64,000 nt of DNA from Pardosa pseudoannulata (GCA_032207245.1 CM063505.1:169057890-169121889), one strand, 5' to 3'. Positions 1 through 12,191 are shown, counted from the stretch's first letter. Program-made: numbers and translations. Notes: generated by a model not told the origin, from the letters alone.

Positions 1-275
1 GGAAATTCCCAAACAAAAAGGAGATGCACGCTATAGGAGGCAGATTTTCCTAGACATTTTCCCACAGATTTTGACTGAAATGTTGACCCACGTGTTAAGA
101 ACCTTTTACTTATAACTTCATGCTAGCTGACCCTTCAGTTTGTCCTGTCCCTATGATGAAGTGGGAACATATCCTCCAACTTTCTGTTAATAAAGGTCTT
201 TAACTAAAACGGTTCCATTTTTATGAGCCATGACTGCAACCACCCATCGTGAAGCCCGCCTTAGTACATATATGT
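1..275 (+). repeat. Dispersed interspersed repeat, copy 1 (cut by window edge)
   Basis: It is homologous over about 250 bp to 42108-42361, sharing AACAAAAAGGAGATGCACGC and CCTATGATGAAGTGGGAAC. The class is unknown. Both copies stop at a variable or microsatellite junction, as retroposon 3' ends often do. Confidence 0.7.
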
Positions 276-419
276 TGTTGTGGTTTCTGATACCACTTGA
301 TCAAACCAATCACGGTTGAGCCATACGCTACTCGTATTAAGGCAAAGGTGTGCGCCTTTCGTTTTAACGAGCACTATTAGGGTGAAAGTACGACTTACGA
401 TCAAGTGGGTCCTCGACAT

Positions 420-640
420 TTAGAAGCAATGACCAAGCAGAAGATCTGTCGGCTTGGCCTGCCATCCCAGAGGTATTGATTGAGAACTTGGAGAACACTG
501 TGACCACGGACATATTTTAAGTTCTGCAGTCACTTTTAACGAACACTGAGGATCTTAGCCCAGCTCGGTTTCCGAACCCGCAATCTTCCAGTTACAAGAG
601 CGTTGCCTTTGCCGACTGAGTTATCAACGGCTCTGTATGT
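420..640 (-). repeat. tRNA-derived SINE, family 2
   Basis: On the - strand a tRNA-like head (GTTGATAACTCAGTCGGC, then GCGGGTTCGG) is followed by the body, and the tail passes through GGCAGGCCAAGC and TTGCTTCTAAAT. The same family recurs at 31556-31770, 2435-3205 and in fragments. Confidence 0.72.
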
Positions 641-1194
641 AAGTGTATATATATTATGTAGGTATAAAAGTGTATGTATGTGTGTATATATATACATTAA
701 CAGAAATTTTAGCCCCTATTGGTTTTAATTACCCAGACTAGCTGAGCAATGAAAAACCTAATTAACTTGCAGTCGTGGCTCCATCAAAATATGAGCGGAG
801 TCGTATAACTTTATTTAAGACTAGGTAAAAGACATCTTCCTCCGTTAAAAGCAGAGCAATGAATGATAATTGAAAACACATTTCGATTACAGAGTTGGCC
901 CCACAGCGAGAAAGAAACAAATTCTTTCCCAAGAAAGAGTAGCTTAGTCAATGTTATTGTAACAGTTTAGTCATTGTGGGAGTGAACCATTTTATTAAGA
1001 CAGCTTGAAAATGGAGCAAGTGGACAGGAAATCAGCATTTTTTTTTTCAGAGTTAGTTCGGGGGAATGGATTCAAAGAATTCAAGTTGCGAACACTGATT
1101 TGAGATTTTGCGGCTGGGAAAATAGATATGAAAGAATAAGAATAGGAAGAGGAGAATTTTTAAGCGATATTTTAAGTGAAATAATTTTGATATG

Positions 1195-1283
<89 letters not shown>
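1195..1283. repeat. (AT)n(GATA)n microsatellite
   Basis: About 44 bp of AT repeats are followed by about 11 GATA units. Confidence 0.95.
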
Positions 1284-1571
1284 TGTATGCCACCACTTAA
1301 GAAGGTTTTCAGCTTAAGACGTTCTATTTTAATGTTAACAAATTTATTTGAATATCTGTAATTATAAAATTCAAAACCTAAGTTGTTTTACTTTTAATCC
1401 TTTTCCCGGTTAAGAATTTTTATTTATTCAAATCCTCGCTTTCCACTTCATTGTGAGGCATGATTACTATTTTACCGAACAGATATATAAAATATATGTT
1501 TGTGGAAGAAGTGAGTGATATTCATAGTCGTTCAGAATTGGAATCTTTAAGAAGTTGGTCTTGCCCTCAAT

Positions 1572-1622
1572 ATCCTTCATGTAGCAAAATGTAGACCATA
1601 GCACTCCATAACCAAACAGTGA
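1572..1622 (+). repeat. SINE family 1, short 3' fragment
   Basis: GTAGCAAAATGTAGACCATA and GCACTCCATAACCAAAC match the tail of family 1. A further tail fragment lies at 20752-20806. Confidence 0.5.
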
Positions 1623-2434
1623 GAATAAATAGAGCAGTGAAGTTGAAGAAAGGCAAGAGGATAAGAAGAATTGAGAGGAGATCTTCAAACCATAGTAACC
1701 AACTCTTGTAACAAAAAACAGACCGCAACAATCCAAACCAAAAACAACTTAGAAATTGTTATACTAAATAAAACAATGAAGAACAACAAAGTATAAGAGG
1801 CGAAGAAGAATAGAGAGAAGAACACCAAACCAAAGTAACCATCTGTTCGATAGCTACTTTATTTAAATGCCTGAATTTTATCGAAAAACAATAGATTTCC
1901 TGAAATTTCTTTGTATATTCCAGTACTGACACTTGACCTTTTATGAAATATGACGAATTGTTTGAAGATTACATGAATTAACATGAATTAACATGAACTT
2001 TCGATTTTGATCCCTTCATTTTTCTAACTTTCCTTACTTTTCCTTAGAATAATTCAACTTTATTAATCAATGAATCTGTATGTAACTCGTGTTTTTCACT
2101 TCTTTCCTTATTTGCTATCTTTATAGTTTTTTCTCGATGGTTTATCGCACTTTTAAAAATACCTTTTTCTATATACTTTGTATCTTGTCGTTCCGAGTTG
2201 TTTTTCCTGCATACTCTAATCATCAAAAGCTTCAAATCTAGAGAAAGATTATGTCCTAGCTAAAATATGTTATAACTATCATCAGTGTGACTTTATGTAT
2301 TTGACATTTACTTGACAGTCTTATATTACTTAATCGTTTCCATAGAAATGTGCTACAAACTATTCTAACAATCACCAATGTGACATTTTATATTTGACAC
2401 GTATTATATAAAACATGTATAAAAACAATTGAGC

Positions 2435-3205
2435 AGTGGTAACTCAGTCGGGAAAGGAATAGATCTCGTAACCGGAGGGTAACGAGATCGAGGCTTGAGC
2501 CAACTAAATATCCACTGTGTTCATTTACGAAAGCTCGAGCACATAAAATAGGTTAGTACTCGTTAAGGTCCTCCAAGTTTCCAAACGATATGTCTGAAGA
2601 TATCAGACCAAGATCTGGGGCAGAAGTGGGCAAAAGCCGGCCCGCAGGCCGGATCTGCCCCTTTTCCTTACTTTATTCGGCCCGTTAACAAATTCTACAT
2701 TCAATTTTTTTAATCTCTTTTATGCGATTTTGTTGAAATCCAAAGTATTTGTATGCGTAGTGTACATATAAATAATGAAATTTGTAACGTTAAGATATAA
2801 ATAAATATCAAAATAAAATCTTTCATTAACTGATTTATTTAATGACCATTAATTTAATATAAGGGATCGTATTTCTTTAAAAATTAAGTGACATATTTTA
2901 CTGGCCACAAATTGTTCGCATATACACCTAAGTAAGACAATTTATTATTACTATTATCTTTTATTAACTGTCCAATTTCTCTGTCCAAATGCTTTAAAAT
3001 GATACTTATAGTGTTTTTGTCAAAAAAATTTCTTGGGCAGGGAAAAAACTCCACCCAAAACATTCACGTGTGCACAGCTGTATAGTCCTTCGGCCCGGGA
3101 AACATTTTGAAAATTTCATTTTGGGCCTCGCTTAAAAATATTTGTCCACCCCTGCTCTGGGGTCTTATGCTTGTTCTTTGCTTCTAAATTAAGAGGACCG
3201 ACTAG
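2435..3205 (+). repeat. tRNA-derived SINE, family 2, split by a hAT-like element
   Basis: The head GAGCAGTGGTAACTCAGTCG and body run to 2612. After the hAT-like element (2621-3154 plus its duplicated octamer) the tail resumes with TCTTATGC and GCTTCTAAATTAAGAGGACC. Joined, the order matches copy 420-640 reversed. Confidence 0.68.
2621..3154. mobile_element. hAT-like element inserted in a SINE
   Basis: The left end CAGAAGTGGGCAAAAGCC and the right end (reverse complement CAGGGGTGGACAAATATT) are typical hAT termini. The flanks ATCTGGGG (2613-2620) and CTCTGGGG (3155-3162) match at 7 of 8 bases. The element is 534 bp without a transposase. The two halves of a tRNA-derived SINE continue on either side. 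Confidence 0.82.
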
Positions 3206-3287
3206 AGATCTAGTTACTCCTTGGCGTTCTTCGCTCAAAATGATGTTCATATTGCCACATTTCAAATGGAATTTACCGAGCTCCATG

Positions 3288-3352
3288 GCACAATGGTTAA
3301 AGTCAGGGGTTTCGAACCGAAAGGTCTCCGATTCGATCCTGGGTGAGGACAA
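3288..3352 (+). repeat. tRNA-like SINE head
   Basis: ATGGCACAATGGTTAAAGTC (A-box-like) and CTCCGATTCGATCCTGGG (B-box-like) are spaced as in a tRNA. No complete acceptor stem or body was recognised. Confidence 0.45.
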
Positions 3353-3545
3353 ATTTATTTCCGTAATTTTATGTTCGCTTTATCAAGTAGTCAAAAAGAC
3401 TACTAAAATATGCAAATTTTCAGTACCATTAAAATAAATCTAGAATGTTCTGTTACTCTATAAAAGCCTGTGTAAAAACTGCAAGGAGCAGTGTTCGAGT
3501 ATGAACGAGGTAACTTGGCATTTAATAATCGGTGTTATCTCTTAA

Positions 3546-3770
3546 CCCTTTCGCTGGTCGTGGGAAGATTACTTCCCACCTACACGATCTTACAAAATAC
3601 ACCTGTGGGAAGCGCAAAACCCATTATAATATATTGGTTTTGTTGTTGAAATGACGGGAAGACCGGTTCTCGCTTCGGTCTTGAGCTGTCATTAATTGTT
3701 CGATCGATTGAATAAAATCAGCAGCTCTGTTTGGAAACGTGGAGTGAGAAATAAATAGCCCACGAAAGGG
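3546..3770. mobile_element. piggyBac-type MITE, copy 1 (225 bp)
   Basis: TTAA target sites (3542-3545, 3771-3774) flank inverted termini CCCTTTCG. The sequence is homologous over its length to 12192-12411 in opposite orientation. Confidence 0.8.
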
Positions 3771-3947
3771 TTAACTTGACTCTTCATTGTGTACAATCAG
3801 TACTTGCATCCACGTGACAATATTATATTTAGCCACAGACCTGTCACATATTAAGCTGATTTTTTTCATCTTTGATTTTTCTGTTATTCCAAAGTCTACA
3901 AGACACTCCGTGCTCATTAATGGGGGGTGAAGAACATAAAATATGTA

Positions 3948-4010
3948 AGTAATCACAATGTCTCCCAAGTTCAAACGATATCTCCGGAGGTGACATGCCA
4001 AAGGCCAAGG
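3948..4010 (+). repeat. SINE family 2 fragment
   Basis: The stretch with CTCCCAAGTTC, AACGATATCTCC and GGTGACATGCCA matches the middle of family 2. Head and tail are absent. Another fragment with AGGCCAAGCTTGGGTG lies at 4507-4580. Confidence 0.5.
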
Positions 4011-4147
4011 TCAAGATAATTAGGTTTTTCAGAGTACCTAGCGAAGTGGAAAGTCTTCACTTTAACCTCTGAACGTAAAAAAGATCAAAACATAAATTTA
4101 GGGCATCAGTGCAACGAGAATGTAATACACTCCAGACTCAGAAAGGT

Positions 4148-4215
4148 AGGTCCCGGTCTCATTAGCCCTCGTGTTGCAAAAAGTAGACCATAGCTCTCCA
4201 AAACCAAACCAAACC
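4148..4215 (+). repeat. SINE family 1, 3' fragment
   Basis: Only the tail portion is present, including GGTCCCGGTCTCATTAGCCC and AGTAGACCATAGC, ending in CCAAACCAAACC. Confidence 0.7.
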
Positions 4216-5287
4216 ATCTTCAGAAGAAGCAAGGAGGTGGGTACGTTCTCATAAAAAATTATGAGTAACCATTGTCTAATTAAAAAGAATAATTAGACTG
4301 GAATCTTGACTATGACCAGTGAGTAAATATTTCAAAAATACATAACATAAAGTACTACTTGTAACACAGATAACGCATGGCAAAAAACAAATAATTAAAA
4401 CAATTAAAAATTTAACACGGTACAATAAAACAACTTGGTACGTAACACAAAATAAGCAAAAGCGACAGCAGTAACAAAAAAATATTTTTATTATATTTTA
4501 TAATTTTTCAAAATTTTTGTGGTGACAGGCCAAGCTTGGGTGCCTTTTTGCTTGATGCCGGCTTCTAAATTGGGCGATTTCACGCAGAAGTACACATCTC
4601 AACTTACGACGATTCTGGCTTTAATTTGAAATGGAAGGGCAGCTTATTGGTTGCCTATTTTCTATGATAAGCAGGAAAATGAATGGGAAGGGTATTAAAG
4701 CCATTCATGACGTGGCATGAAATCGCTCTATTACAAGAACCCACTTGAATATTCTGTTGCTCTAGCGGTCAAAAATCAAAGCTCACTATTTCCCGAGGTT
4801 TAGTTAGTCTTTAATTCTCGTGGTTCCTCGTTCAAGTGAAGCTGCATATTACCCTTAATCATGAACCAGTCTCTCATTGCGACAGGGTCTGTTGGACCTG
4901 GTGTAAACTTACCTACACCAGGTGGATGAGTAACAACATAAACACAATTCAAAATTATATCAAACCTTTAAAACCACCTCTAACCCATCCGTAGCTAAAT
5001 TTTGTGGACTTTTCGTTATAGTGTACTATTATACATAGTATGCGTTACTATTATGACTTTTACTAACATATTTGTCTAAATTTTTTAATATTTTATTTGC
5101 ACTCGTCATCTATATCTACTTGCTAAATGAAATCATGGAATAGAATTGTAAACTGTAATGTAAAAATGAGGCAGTGACGGTCTCGCTAGTAGTTCGTAAT
5201 CTACCCTCTTTTCACCTAGCCCCTCTTAAAAGACCAATTAGACCATTAACCTTCTTACCCCCGTTGGTTTGTCCGTCTGGCCAAGGT

Positions 5288-5425
5288 CCGGTTTCATCAA
5301 AGTCGTTTAGCAGATAACTGCGATTAATCTCTGTTTAAAAGGAGAATGTCGTCCAACCATTGGTTGGCGCAATATGTTAATCTCGGTTAACCGATAAAAG
5401 ACTGGCAGTAAGTGGACCGGCAGTA
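5288..5425. mobile_element. MITE related to 18702-18830
   Basis: CCGGTTTCATCAAAGTCG, GCGATTAATCTCTGTTTAAA and CCATTGGTTGGCGC match the element at 18702-18830 read in reverse. The right end is degraded. Confidence 0.5.
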
Positions 5426-5881
5426 AGTGGATGTGATAATACACCTACCCCGGTTGGCCATGAAAGTAAGCATCCAGTCAAGTCCTCTTTGAAACTGCAA
5501 TTATTCACTGCTTAGCTTTAAAAAAATTATAAGGAAGAGAAATATACTTATAAAAACTATTTGCAAGTGGCTTTATAAAAAGATCTTTATCCTTTCAGAA
5601 AGTCAGAAAATATTTAAATTTTACAGTGCATTTGAAGTAAATTTTATCTAAAAGATATGGATATTAGTTGGATGTTAGTATGGATATTAGTAAAAACTAT
5701 CATATATTAAGCTTCTATTAGACTTTATTAAGCTTAGTTGCTAGGCTATAAATAAAAATTACCCATGAAATAAATTCATAATTTTATCTGGAAAATTTAG
5801 AATCATTGTATGTTTTTTCTTATGGCTGTATATTAAGGTATTTAGTTTTTTCTTTTGAAATTTTTGCCTTAGTTTATGCTG

Positions 5882-6403
5882 TACATAACTAAAACTTTTC
5901 ATATAAATGTTCTGCAATATTTATAATAAAGAACGATAATTTTAGCTCGTTCGCAATTATTTGGAAAGTCGGATATTAAAACATTAAGTAGTGTCTCTTA
6001 TATTCCATGCAAACCTTCTAGTACTAAGTTTATATCTTTATCCAAATTTTGCTGCTACATAACTAAAACTTTTCATATAAATGTACTGCAATATTTATAA
6101 TAAAAAACGGTAATTTTAGCTCGTTCGCAATTATTTGGAAATTCGGATGATAAAGCATTAAGTAGTGTCTCTTATATTATATGCAAATCCTCTAGTACTA
6201 AGTTTATATCTTTATCCAAATTTTGCTGATACATAACTAAAACTTTTTATATAAAAGTACTACAATATTTATAATAAAAAACGGAAATTTTATCTAGTTC
6301 GCAACTGTTTGGACAAGTCGGCTGTTAAAACATCAAGTATATTGTATCTTATATTCCATGCAAACCTTCCAGTACTAAGTTTATATCTTTATCCAAATTT
6401 TAT
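5882..6403. repeat. Tandem repeat, three 174-bp units
   Basis: Units start at 5882, 6056 and 6230 with TACATAACTAAAAC and include GCTCGTTCGCAATTATTTGG. The third is the most diverged. Confidence 0.9.
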
Positions 6404-7229
6404 CTTTTATTTTGATTATTCCTAAACTTTTAAAATTGTTTTCATAAATAAAATAGAAGTTTTTCAAGCAATGTCTGACGTATTTCTCATAGGAACTGCT
6501 GTTATTTAATGTCAGTAATTTTAATTGTAACAAGGCAGTTTAAGGTATGCGCCTACCCTACATTCATCGTTTTTTCAAATTTATTTCCTATGAAAAGTAT
6601 GCTTAAACAAGCGTAATTCATAGGAAATTTTCAAAAAACTTGTGGACGGTACATAGCTCTATAGGTTTTTTAAATCAACAAATTACTCCCCTTAAAATTC
6701 ATTTTTGTTGAAGACTGAATTATTCTTTTTCTCATTTTTTTAAGAAGATGTCTGAAAATACTTGTATGGTTATAACCAAGAATTCTAATGTTACATCTGA
6801 AGAATTCACTGCATTTCTATTAAATTTATGAATTGTCCTTGAATATATATTGATAAAATTAATTTTTAACAATTTAAAAAATACTTTTTACAACTTAATG
6901 ACTACTATTTTTAATGATAACAATTACGTGCTATGATAGCTATGACGTCATTTCTAATTGCTATGGAAATTAAAATCATTTTGTGGTGTAAAAAGTAAAA
7001 AAAAGTAACTTTTATTAATATACGGAAAAGAAGAATTGATTCCAAAATTTTTCAGCATTTTATAGAACATCATAGTAACTTAAGTTATTTTAACAGGATG
7101 TATAAAAACCCGTTTAATATTAATTTTAATTCCTGGTTAGTCAGTCTTTTTTACTCACGAAATATTGGATAGTAACTTATATGTGCTAACACTCTTTAGC
7201 AATATTTCAGAGTATAAGTATACACATTT

Positions 7230-8520
7230 TTAACTGTAGATTAATAATTTCTAAGAACCTATTTTAATGTCCATAGTCCCCTTCTTAGAGAATAACTTTA
7301 TCATAATAATTTCCAAAAACGCTTTCCACTGTTCATCGTCCTCTTGATGAGGACTTACTTTAGATTAATAATTTCCTAAAATGAATTCTAATTTTCATTG
7401 TTCCCATATTGAAGAATTACTTTAGATTAATAATTTTCAAAAATGCATTCTAATGTCCATCTTTCCGTTACTATAGAATAACTTAAGTTTAATAATTTCC
7501 AAAAACGCTTTCTACAGTCCACCATCCTCTTGATAAGGAATTGCTTTAGATAAATAATTTCTTAAAATGCATTCTAATGTCCACCGTCCCCTTAATGAAA
7601 AATTACTTTAGATTAATAATTTCCAAAATTTCATTCTAATGTTCCGAATCCCCTAAATTAAAAATTACTTTAGAGTAATTAATTCCAAAAATGCATTCTA
7701 ATGTTCATCGTTCCCATATTGAAGAATTACTTTAGATTAATAATTTTCATAAATGCATTCTTACTTCCATCGTTTCTTTAATAAAGAATTACTTTAGATT
7801 AATGATTTCCAAAAATGCATTCTAATGTCCATCATTCCCTTAATATAGAATAACTTTAGTTTAATAATTTCCAAAAACTCTTTTTACAGTCCATCGTCCC
7901 CTTAATGAGAAATTTTCTTTAGATTAATAATTTCCTAAAATGCATTCTAATGTCCAACACCCCCTTAATGAAAAATTACTTTAGATTAATAATTTCTATA
8001 AATCCATTCTAACTTCCATCATCCCTTTAATGAAGAATTACTTTAGATTAATAATTTCCAAAAATGCATTCTAATGTCCATCATTCCCTTAATATAGGAT
8101 AACTTAAGTTTAATAATTTCCAAAAACTCTTTTTACAGTCCATCGTCCCCTTGATGTGAAATTGCTTTAGATTAATAATTTCCTAAAATGCATTCTAATG
8201 TCCATAGTCCAATCAATTAAAAATTACTTTAGATTAATGATTTCCAAAACTGCATTCTAATATCCACCATCCCCTTAAGAAAAAATTACTTTAGATTAAT
8301 AATTTTTATAAATGCATTCTAACTTCCATAGTCCCTTTAATGAAGAATTACTTTAGATTAATAATTTCTAAAAAGGCATTCTAATATCCCTCATTCCCTT
8401 AATATAGAATAACATAAGTTTAATAATTTCCAAAAACGCTTTCTACAGTCCATCGTCCTCTTGATAAGGAATTACTTTAGATTAATAATTTTTCATGAAT
8501 GCCATACCCTTAATGAAGAA
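7230..8520. repeat. 62-bp satellite array, about 21 units
   Basis: Each unit contains TTTAGATTAATAATTTCC, an A-rich run, GCATTCTAATGTCCATC and CCCTTAATGAAGAATTAC. A variant with GCTTTCTACAG or TCTTTTTACAG recurs at 7321, 7507, 7879, 8128 and 8438, spaced by multiples of about 62. Confidence 0.93.
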
Positions 8521-8970
8521 TAAAATAACAAGAACAGAAATTTCGCCATTCTGTTACAAGTGTATTTGTTGGATATTATAACTAAGATTTAAATAAGACT
8601 GAAAAATATGATGCTGTATGTCCTGCAACCTGAAATATTTAAACACAAAGAATTCTAAAGGGATTATTTTTTAGCTATCTCACGAACGGAACTAGACAAT
8701 ACAATTGTTTCGAACTTTCTGATGTTTTCACTTATTCGTGAGAACTAGTCCTGAAGCAAATTCACTCATCTCATAGCGTGAACAATTATCGACACTAATT
8801 ATTTCTTCAGCTATTTTTGCGAAATTTCAAGCAGGGACAATAGGATGTCATCTGAAATTTACGGAAGCCATGCTGTTTCAGTTTATATCAATAAAAACTT
8901 GACACGCATTAGGAGAATAAGAAACCAAAAATGCAAGAGAACTTTCTCTGACCGACTAGGTGACGTAAGA

Positions 8971-9017
8971 ATTGGATGACGCAGACCCGCGTCGGCCAAT
9001 AGGAATTGGACGCGGGT
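8971..9017 (+). promoter_or_regulatory. GC-rich palindrome with three CCAAT boxes; candidate promoter of desaturase gene 1
   Basis: Three CCAAT motifs lie within 40 bp: ATTGG at 8971-8975, CCAAT at 8996-9000 and ATTGG at 9005-9009. The last two sit inside a 9-bp perfect inverted repeat (ACCCGCGTC at 8985-8993, GACGCGGGT at 9009-9017). A CRE-like TGACGTAA lies at 8961-8968. This GC-rich patch stands out from AT-rich surroundings and is unique in the window. NF-Y sites are known in vertebrate stearoyl-CoA desaturase promoters. The link to gene 1, 7.9 kb downstream, is inference. Confidence 0.4.
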
Positions 9018-9079
9018 TTTTGGGGCCGGTAGGTAAAAAGGTAAGAAAGAGCATGGAAGCGGTAGAATCGTATCTGACA

Positions 9080-9203
9080 TCCGAACAGTACGCACCTTAA
9101 TTTTTAAAGGGAGAGGATGCTGGATAGTTTTAAGATCTGAATGATATGGTTGTTTTTTAGGTCATTATTATAGAGTTTAATTTAGGTGTTCCAATTAAGA
9201 AAA
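9080..9203 (+). other. Possible 5' non-coding exon of desaturase gene 1
   Basis: The first coding exon begins at an acceptor, so an upstream leader exon is required. A good donor (AAAA followed by GTAAGT at 9204) lies about 190 bp downstream of the CCAAT palindrome. The 5' end given here is only a guess. RNA reads would be needed to confirm it, and other leader exons between 9.2 and 16.9 kb are possible. Confidence 0.22.
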
Positions 9204-9674
9204 GTAAGTGTTTGTTTTCTTTAATTGTTTTTCCTCTGCGATGTTCTCGCTGTTTTACTTTATAGTTTTGGAATATAGTCTTGGTTAACCGTGTTTATCT
9301 AACGAAAAACTAGCTACAATAAATTGAAGCAAAAATTTTCTTATTCGTAAATAAACTTCTATGTTTTATTTTCTTTACCTAATACCAATGTTAATTATAT
9401 TATTGACGCCTTGTCGGGTGGAAAAGAAAACTTTAAAGTGTACAGTATCTTAGTCTTCTTTTACGTAGTTTAATTGCTTTTAAAGTTTAATGAGCCTAAA
9501 TACTTAGGGATGTGATGCAACTACTCTGCTCGATTCCGAGCTTCGTATATCCTTTTTCATCAAATATCTTCAGCTTTATTTTCCGGGAATACTTATTGGG
9601 GTAAGAACTGAACTGTCATAGATAAATTCTGATCTAATTATAATTTAGACAATTATACCAAATGTTAAGTTTAA

Positions 9675-10202
9675 CCCCTTCCGGTACGATTTAATAATGG
9701 AAAAACTGTGCGTGAAGTAACCATTTATTTTTTATTTAAAAAACTTGTTTTATTTTACAATTCTTACATATTCTTAATTAAAATTCACTTTTTACATAGT
9801 GTTAAGTATCAGAAACGGTAAAATTAAGATAATAGTCTTCAAGCTAGTGGTACTTTTCAAAACAAAGTGCAAAGGAATTCTGAATTGTTTACATCGCCAG
9901 GATGTCTCTCTTCTAATTTGATTCTTGTAACACACACGGCATTTCTTGGTAGGTTTTCTTTTATTCTGACTCAACAATTTGGCAGTGACTTGTACCAAGA
10001 AACTTTAAATAAACAGTATGTAATAGTGACCTGGGATTTCCACAAGTAACAAAAGTGTTTCTAAATTCAGTACACTAGAAATTTTAAACTAAATTATCAT
10101 ATTTATCAGTAACTTTAGTCGCATGACGAGTGTAGCTCGTCATTCTGCGGTATGGAATGAAAAAACAATGACGAGCTAGACTCGTCATTTTACCGGAAGG
10201 GG
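9675..10202. mobile_element. piggyBac deletion derivative (528 bp)
   Basis: TTAA flanks (9671-9674, 10203-10206) enclose perfect 12-bp inverted termini CCCCTTCCGGTA. Near the right end two hairpins repeat the same stem, ATGACGAG paired with CTCGTCAT. The interior holds a remnant of the transposase C-terminus on the - strand. Confidence 0.88.
9792..9998 (-). pseudogene. piggyBac transposase C-terminal cysteine-rich domain remnant
   Basis: The - strand frame of 68 codons includes KRKPTKKCRVCYKN, then RRETSWRC and KQFRIPLHF. This fits the CxxC ... ETxxxC ... LCxxCF pattern of the zinc-binding tail of piggyBac transposases. Beyond it the frame drifts, and the expected Cys after PL reads His. The DDD catalytic core is absent. 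Confidence 0.7.
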
Positions 10203-10206
10203 TTAA

Positions 10207-12187
10207 CTAACAAAGAACTGTACTGCATGGTATTTAAACAAAGTAAAATCTATACTTATCTCTTGATTTAAGTACGCCGGGAAAATGTAATTGCATTATA
10301 ACTAAATTCTCTTGGTAAACTAATATTTTTCTAATTTCATTTTTAGTTTGGTAATTGACAACTGATTTTTTAATTACGAGCTGCTTAAAATTTCAACTAT
10401 TACTAAACATACCAACCCTTAAAACATACTTCCTTCTTTTGCTTCTATCTTAATTCATTACATGTGTAATTTTTTACATACACATTACTGGTTATGCTAT
10501 ATTTAGTGTTAAACATGCTTTCTATATTAACTAATGTATCATCTGTATAGTATTCATAAGTAATACTTAATGTTAGTTTGATTGCAGTTTACTACAGAAG
10601 ATTGTAGAAAAAAACTGTAAAAGTTAAATGTAACAGTCCTGTCAAGTTCTCGTCTTTCATTGAGGCCCTGTTTCTTATTTACCGTAGACAAAATTCACTG
10701 TAAATTGGTACTAGACTTTGCAATACACATAAACTTCAGAGGATTACTTCCTAGGATATTTTTTACTCCACTTTTGACTCTGAAAACTTAAGTGTCCAAG
10801 TGGATTTTTATAATGTGTGTAATCTTTCAGACAGTAAACCCAACATGCGTTGCATTACAAACTTGACATCATCAGATATACTGAAAACGCGTCTTTAGAA
10901 TTGGAAAATGCGTGGAACTATTATGCTTCGTATTCTATTATGTGCAACTAAAAGCATTACACACAAGTGTAGTACCATGACTTCTTATTCTTGATACTCT
11001 TTCTAGTTTATAAATGGGTCTCTCTTGCAAGATATTTTAAAGTATGGGTTTCTAATGTATATAAACGATGGGAGTTCCTTCTCAGAGTAGTGATACGAAA
11101 TTGAAGACTTGGCTGGAGACCTAAAAATGTTGAAAACAAAGTTTTTAAATTTCTTTCATTGGATTTCTTATTTGTGTACATAAAATTTTACTGACATTTT
11201 TAATGGATTTTTTTTCGTTTAAACATTGTAAATTCTGGATTATACATAGTTTTTAGTAGTATCTTTGTAACAAATTCAATACATTTTCTCAATTCTGTAT
11301 AAATCTAGTAATAAAAATTCACACTAAACCTTCCATCTTAGTGTAATAAGAGTAAGACCTTACTCTTACCCGGCAGTATTAAAAGGATAGTACACAAATT
11401 CTTACCAAGTAAATCTAGGGTTCCAAAAAATGAAGCCATAATATTAAGGTTCTAGAACAATAGTTTTCAGCAAACGTAAACTTTATGATTTTATCTCTAA
11501 TATCTTCCTCGGTTTTAAGCTTCTTAGTACTAACCTCTATTCTGCGAGTTTTGACACTTTTTCTCTTCAGAATTGTTACGTCTATAATTGCTTCCTACAA
11601 GCGCGAATCTGCTTTAGATATTGAACTTGCTAAAATGCCGTTTTCCTAGTTCAGCAATTGACTCGTGTCTAATTTGCAGCCAGTGTTGCGTGGAGGTTCA
11701 AACGGCACCTCTTGTCAGAGGTTTGTCATACATACGGGGAAATTGAATGTATTTGCTCCTTACGCTGTTTACTTGATATTATTGGAATCTACATAGTAAA
11801 CAAAATCAATGAATACTAGATAACGGAAGTTAGGACTATCAGTTATTTCCCAGTAACTTTGAGCTCTAATAATTAAGGTAATTCCCGATTACTATTATTT
11901 TGCCACCTTTAATGGAATTTCATTATAACGAACTTTGATTTTGAAAATCAAGAAATAATCTTTAGTTATTAACTTTTCCATGTATATGAAATCTTCGCAT
12001 ATTTGAGTTAATATTAGTGTTGAATGGCTTTTTACTGGTTCAACTTTTAAATACTCATGTTTTGCTTAAGTATGATGCAAACTAGATTTAATAAATTAGC
12101 TATTCAAATATATTTTAAGCTCTTTGAATTCGCGAAGAATAAAAACTCGTCCATATGCTTTTCTCTACATTTTGAGACTTTATAAAG
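10207..12187. other. Unassigned AT-rich DNA upstream of or within desaturase gene 1
   Basis: No repeat family, long open frame or RNA gene is recognisable here. If the leader exon near 9.2 kb is right, this is the start of a long first intron. Confidence 0.5.
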
Positions 12188-12191
12188 TTAA

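Noticed and set aside
7230..8520. Regularly spaced repeats resembling a CRISPR array
   Set aside because: The whole 62-bp unit is repeated, with no unique spacers, and the DNA is eukaryotic. It is a satellite.
8883..9095. 70-codon open frame on the - strand
   Set aside because: It covers the GC-rich CCAAT palindrome, where GC content lowers stop frequency. No protein motif is present.
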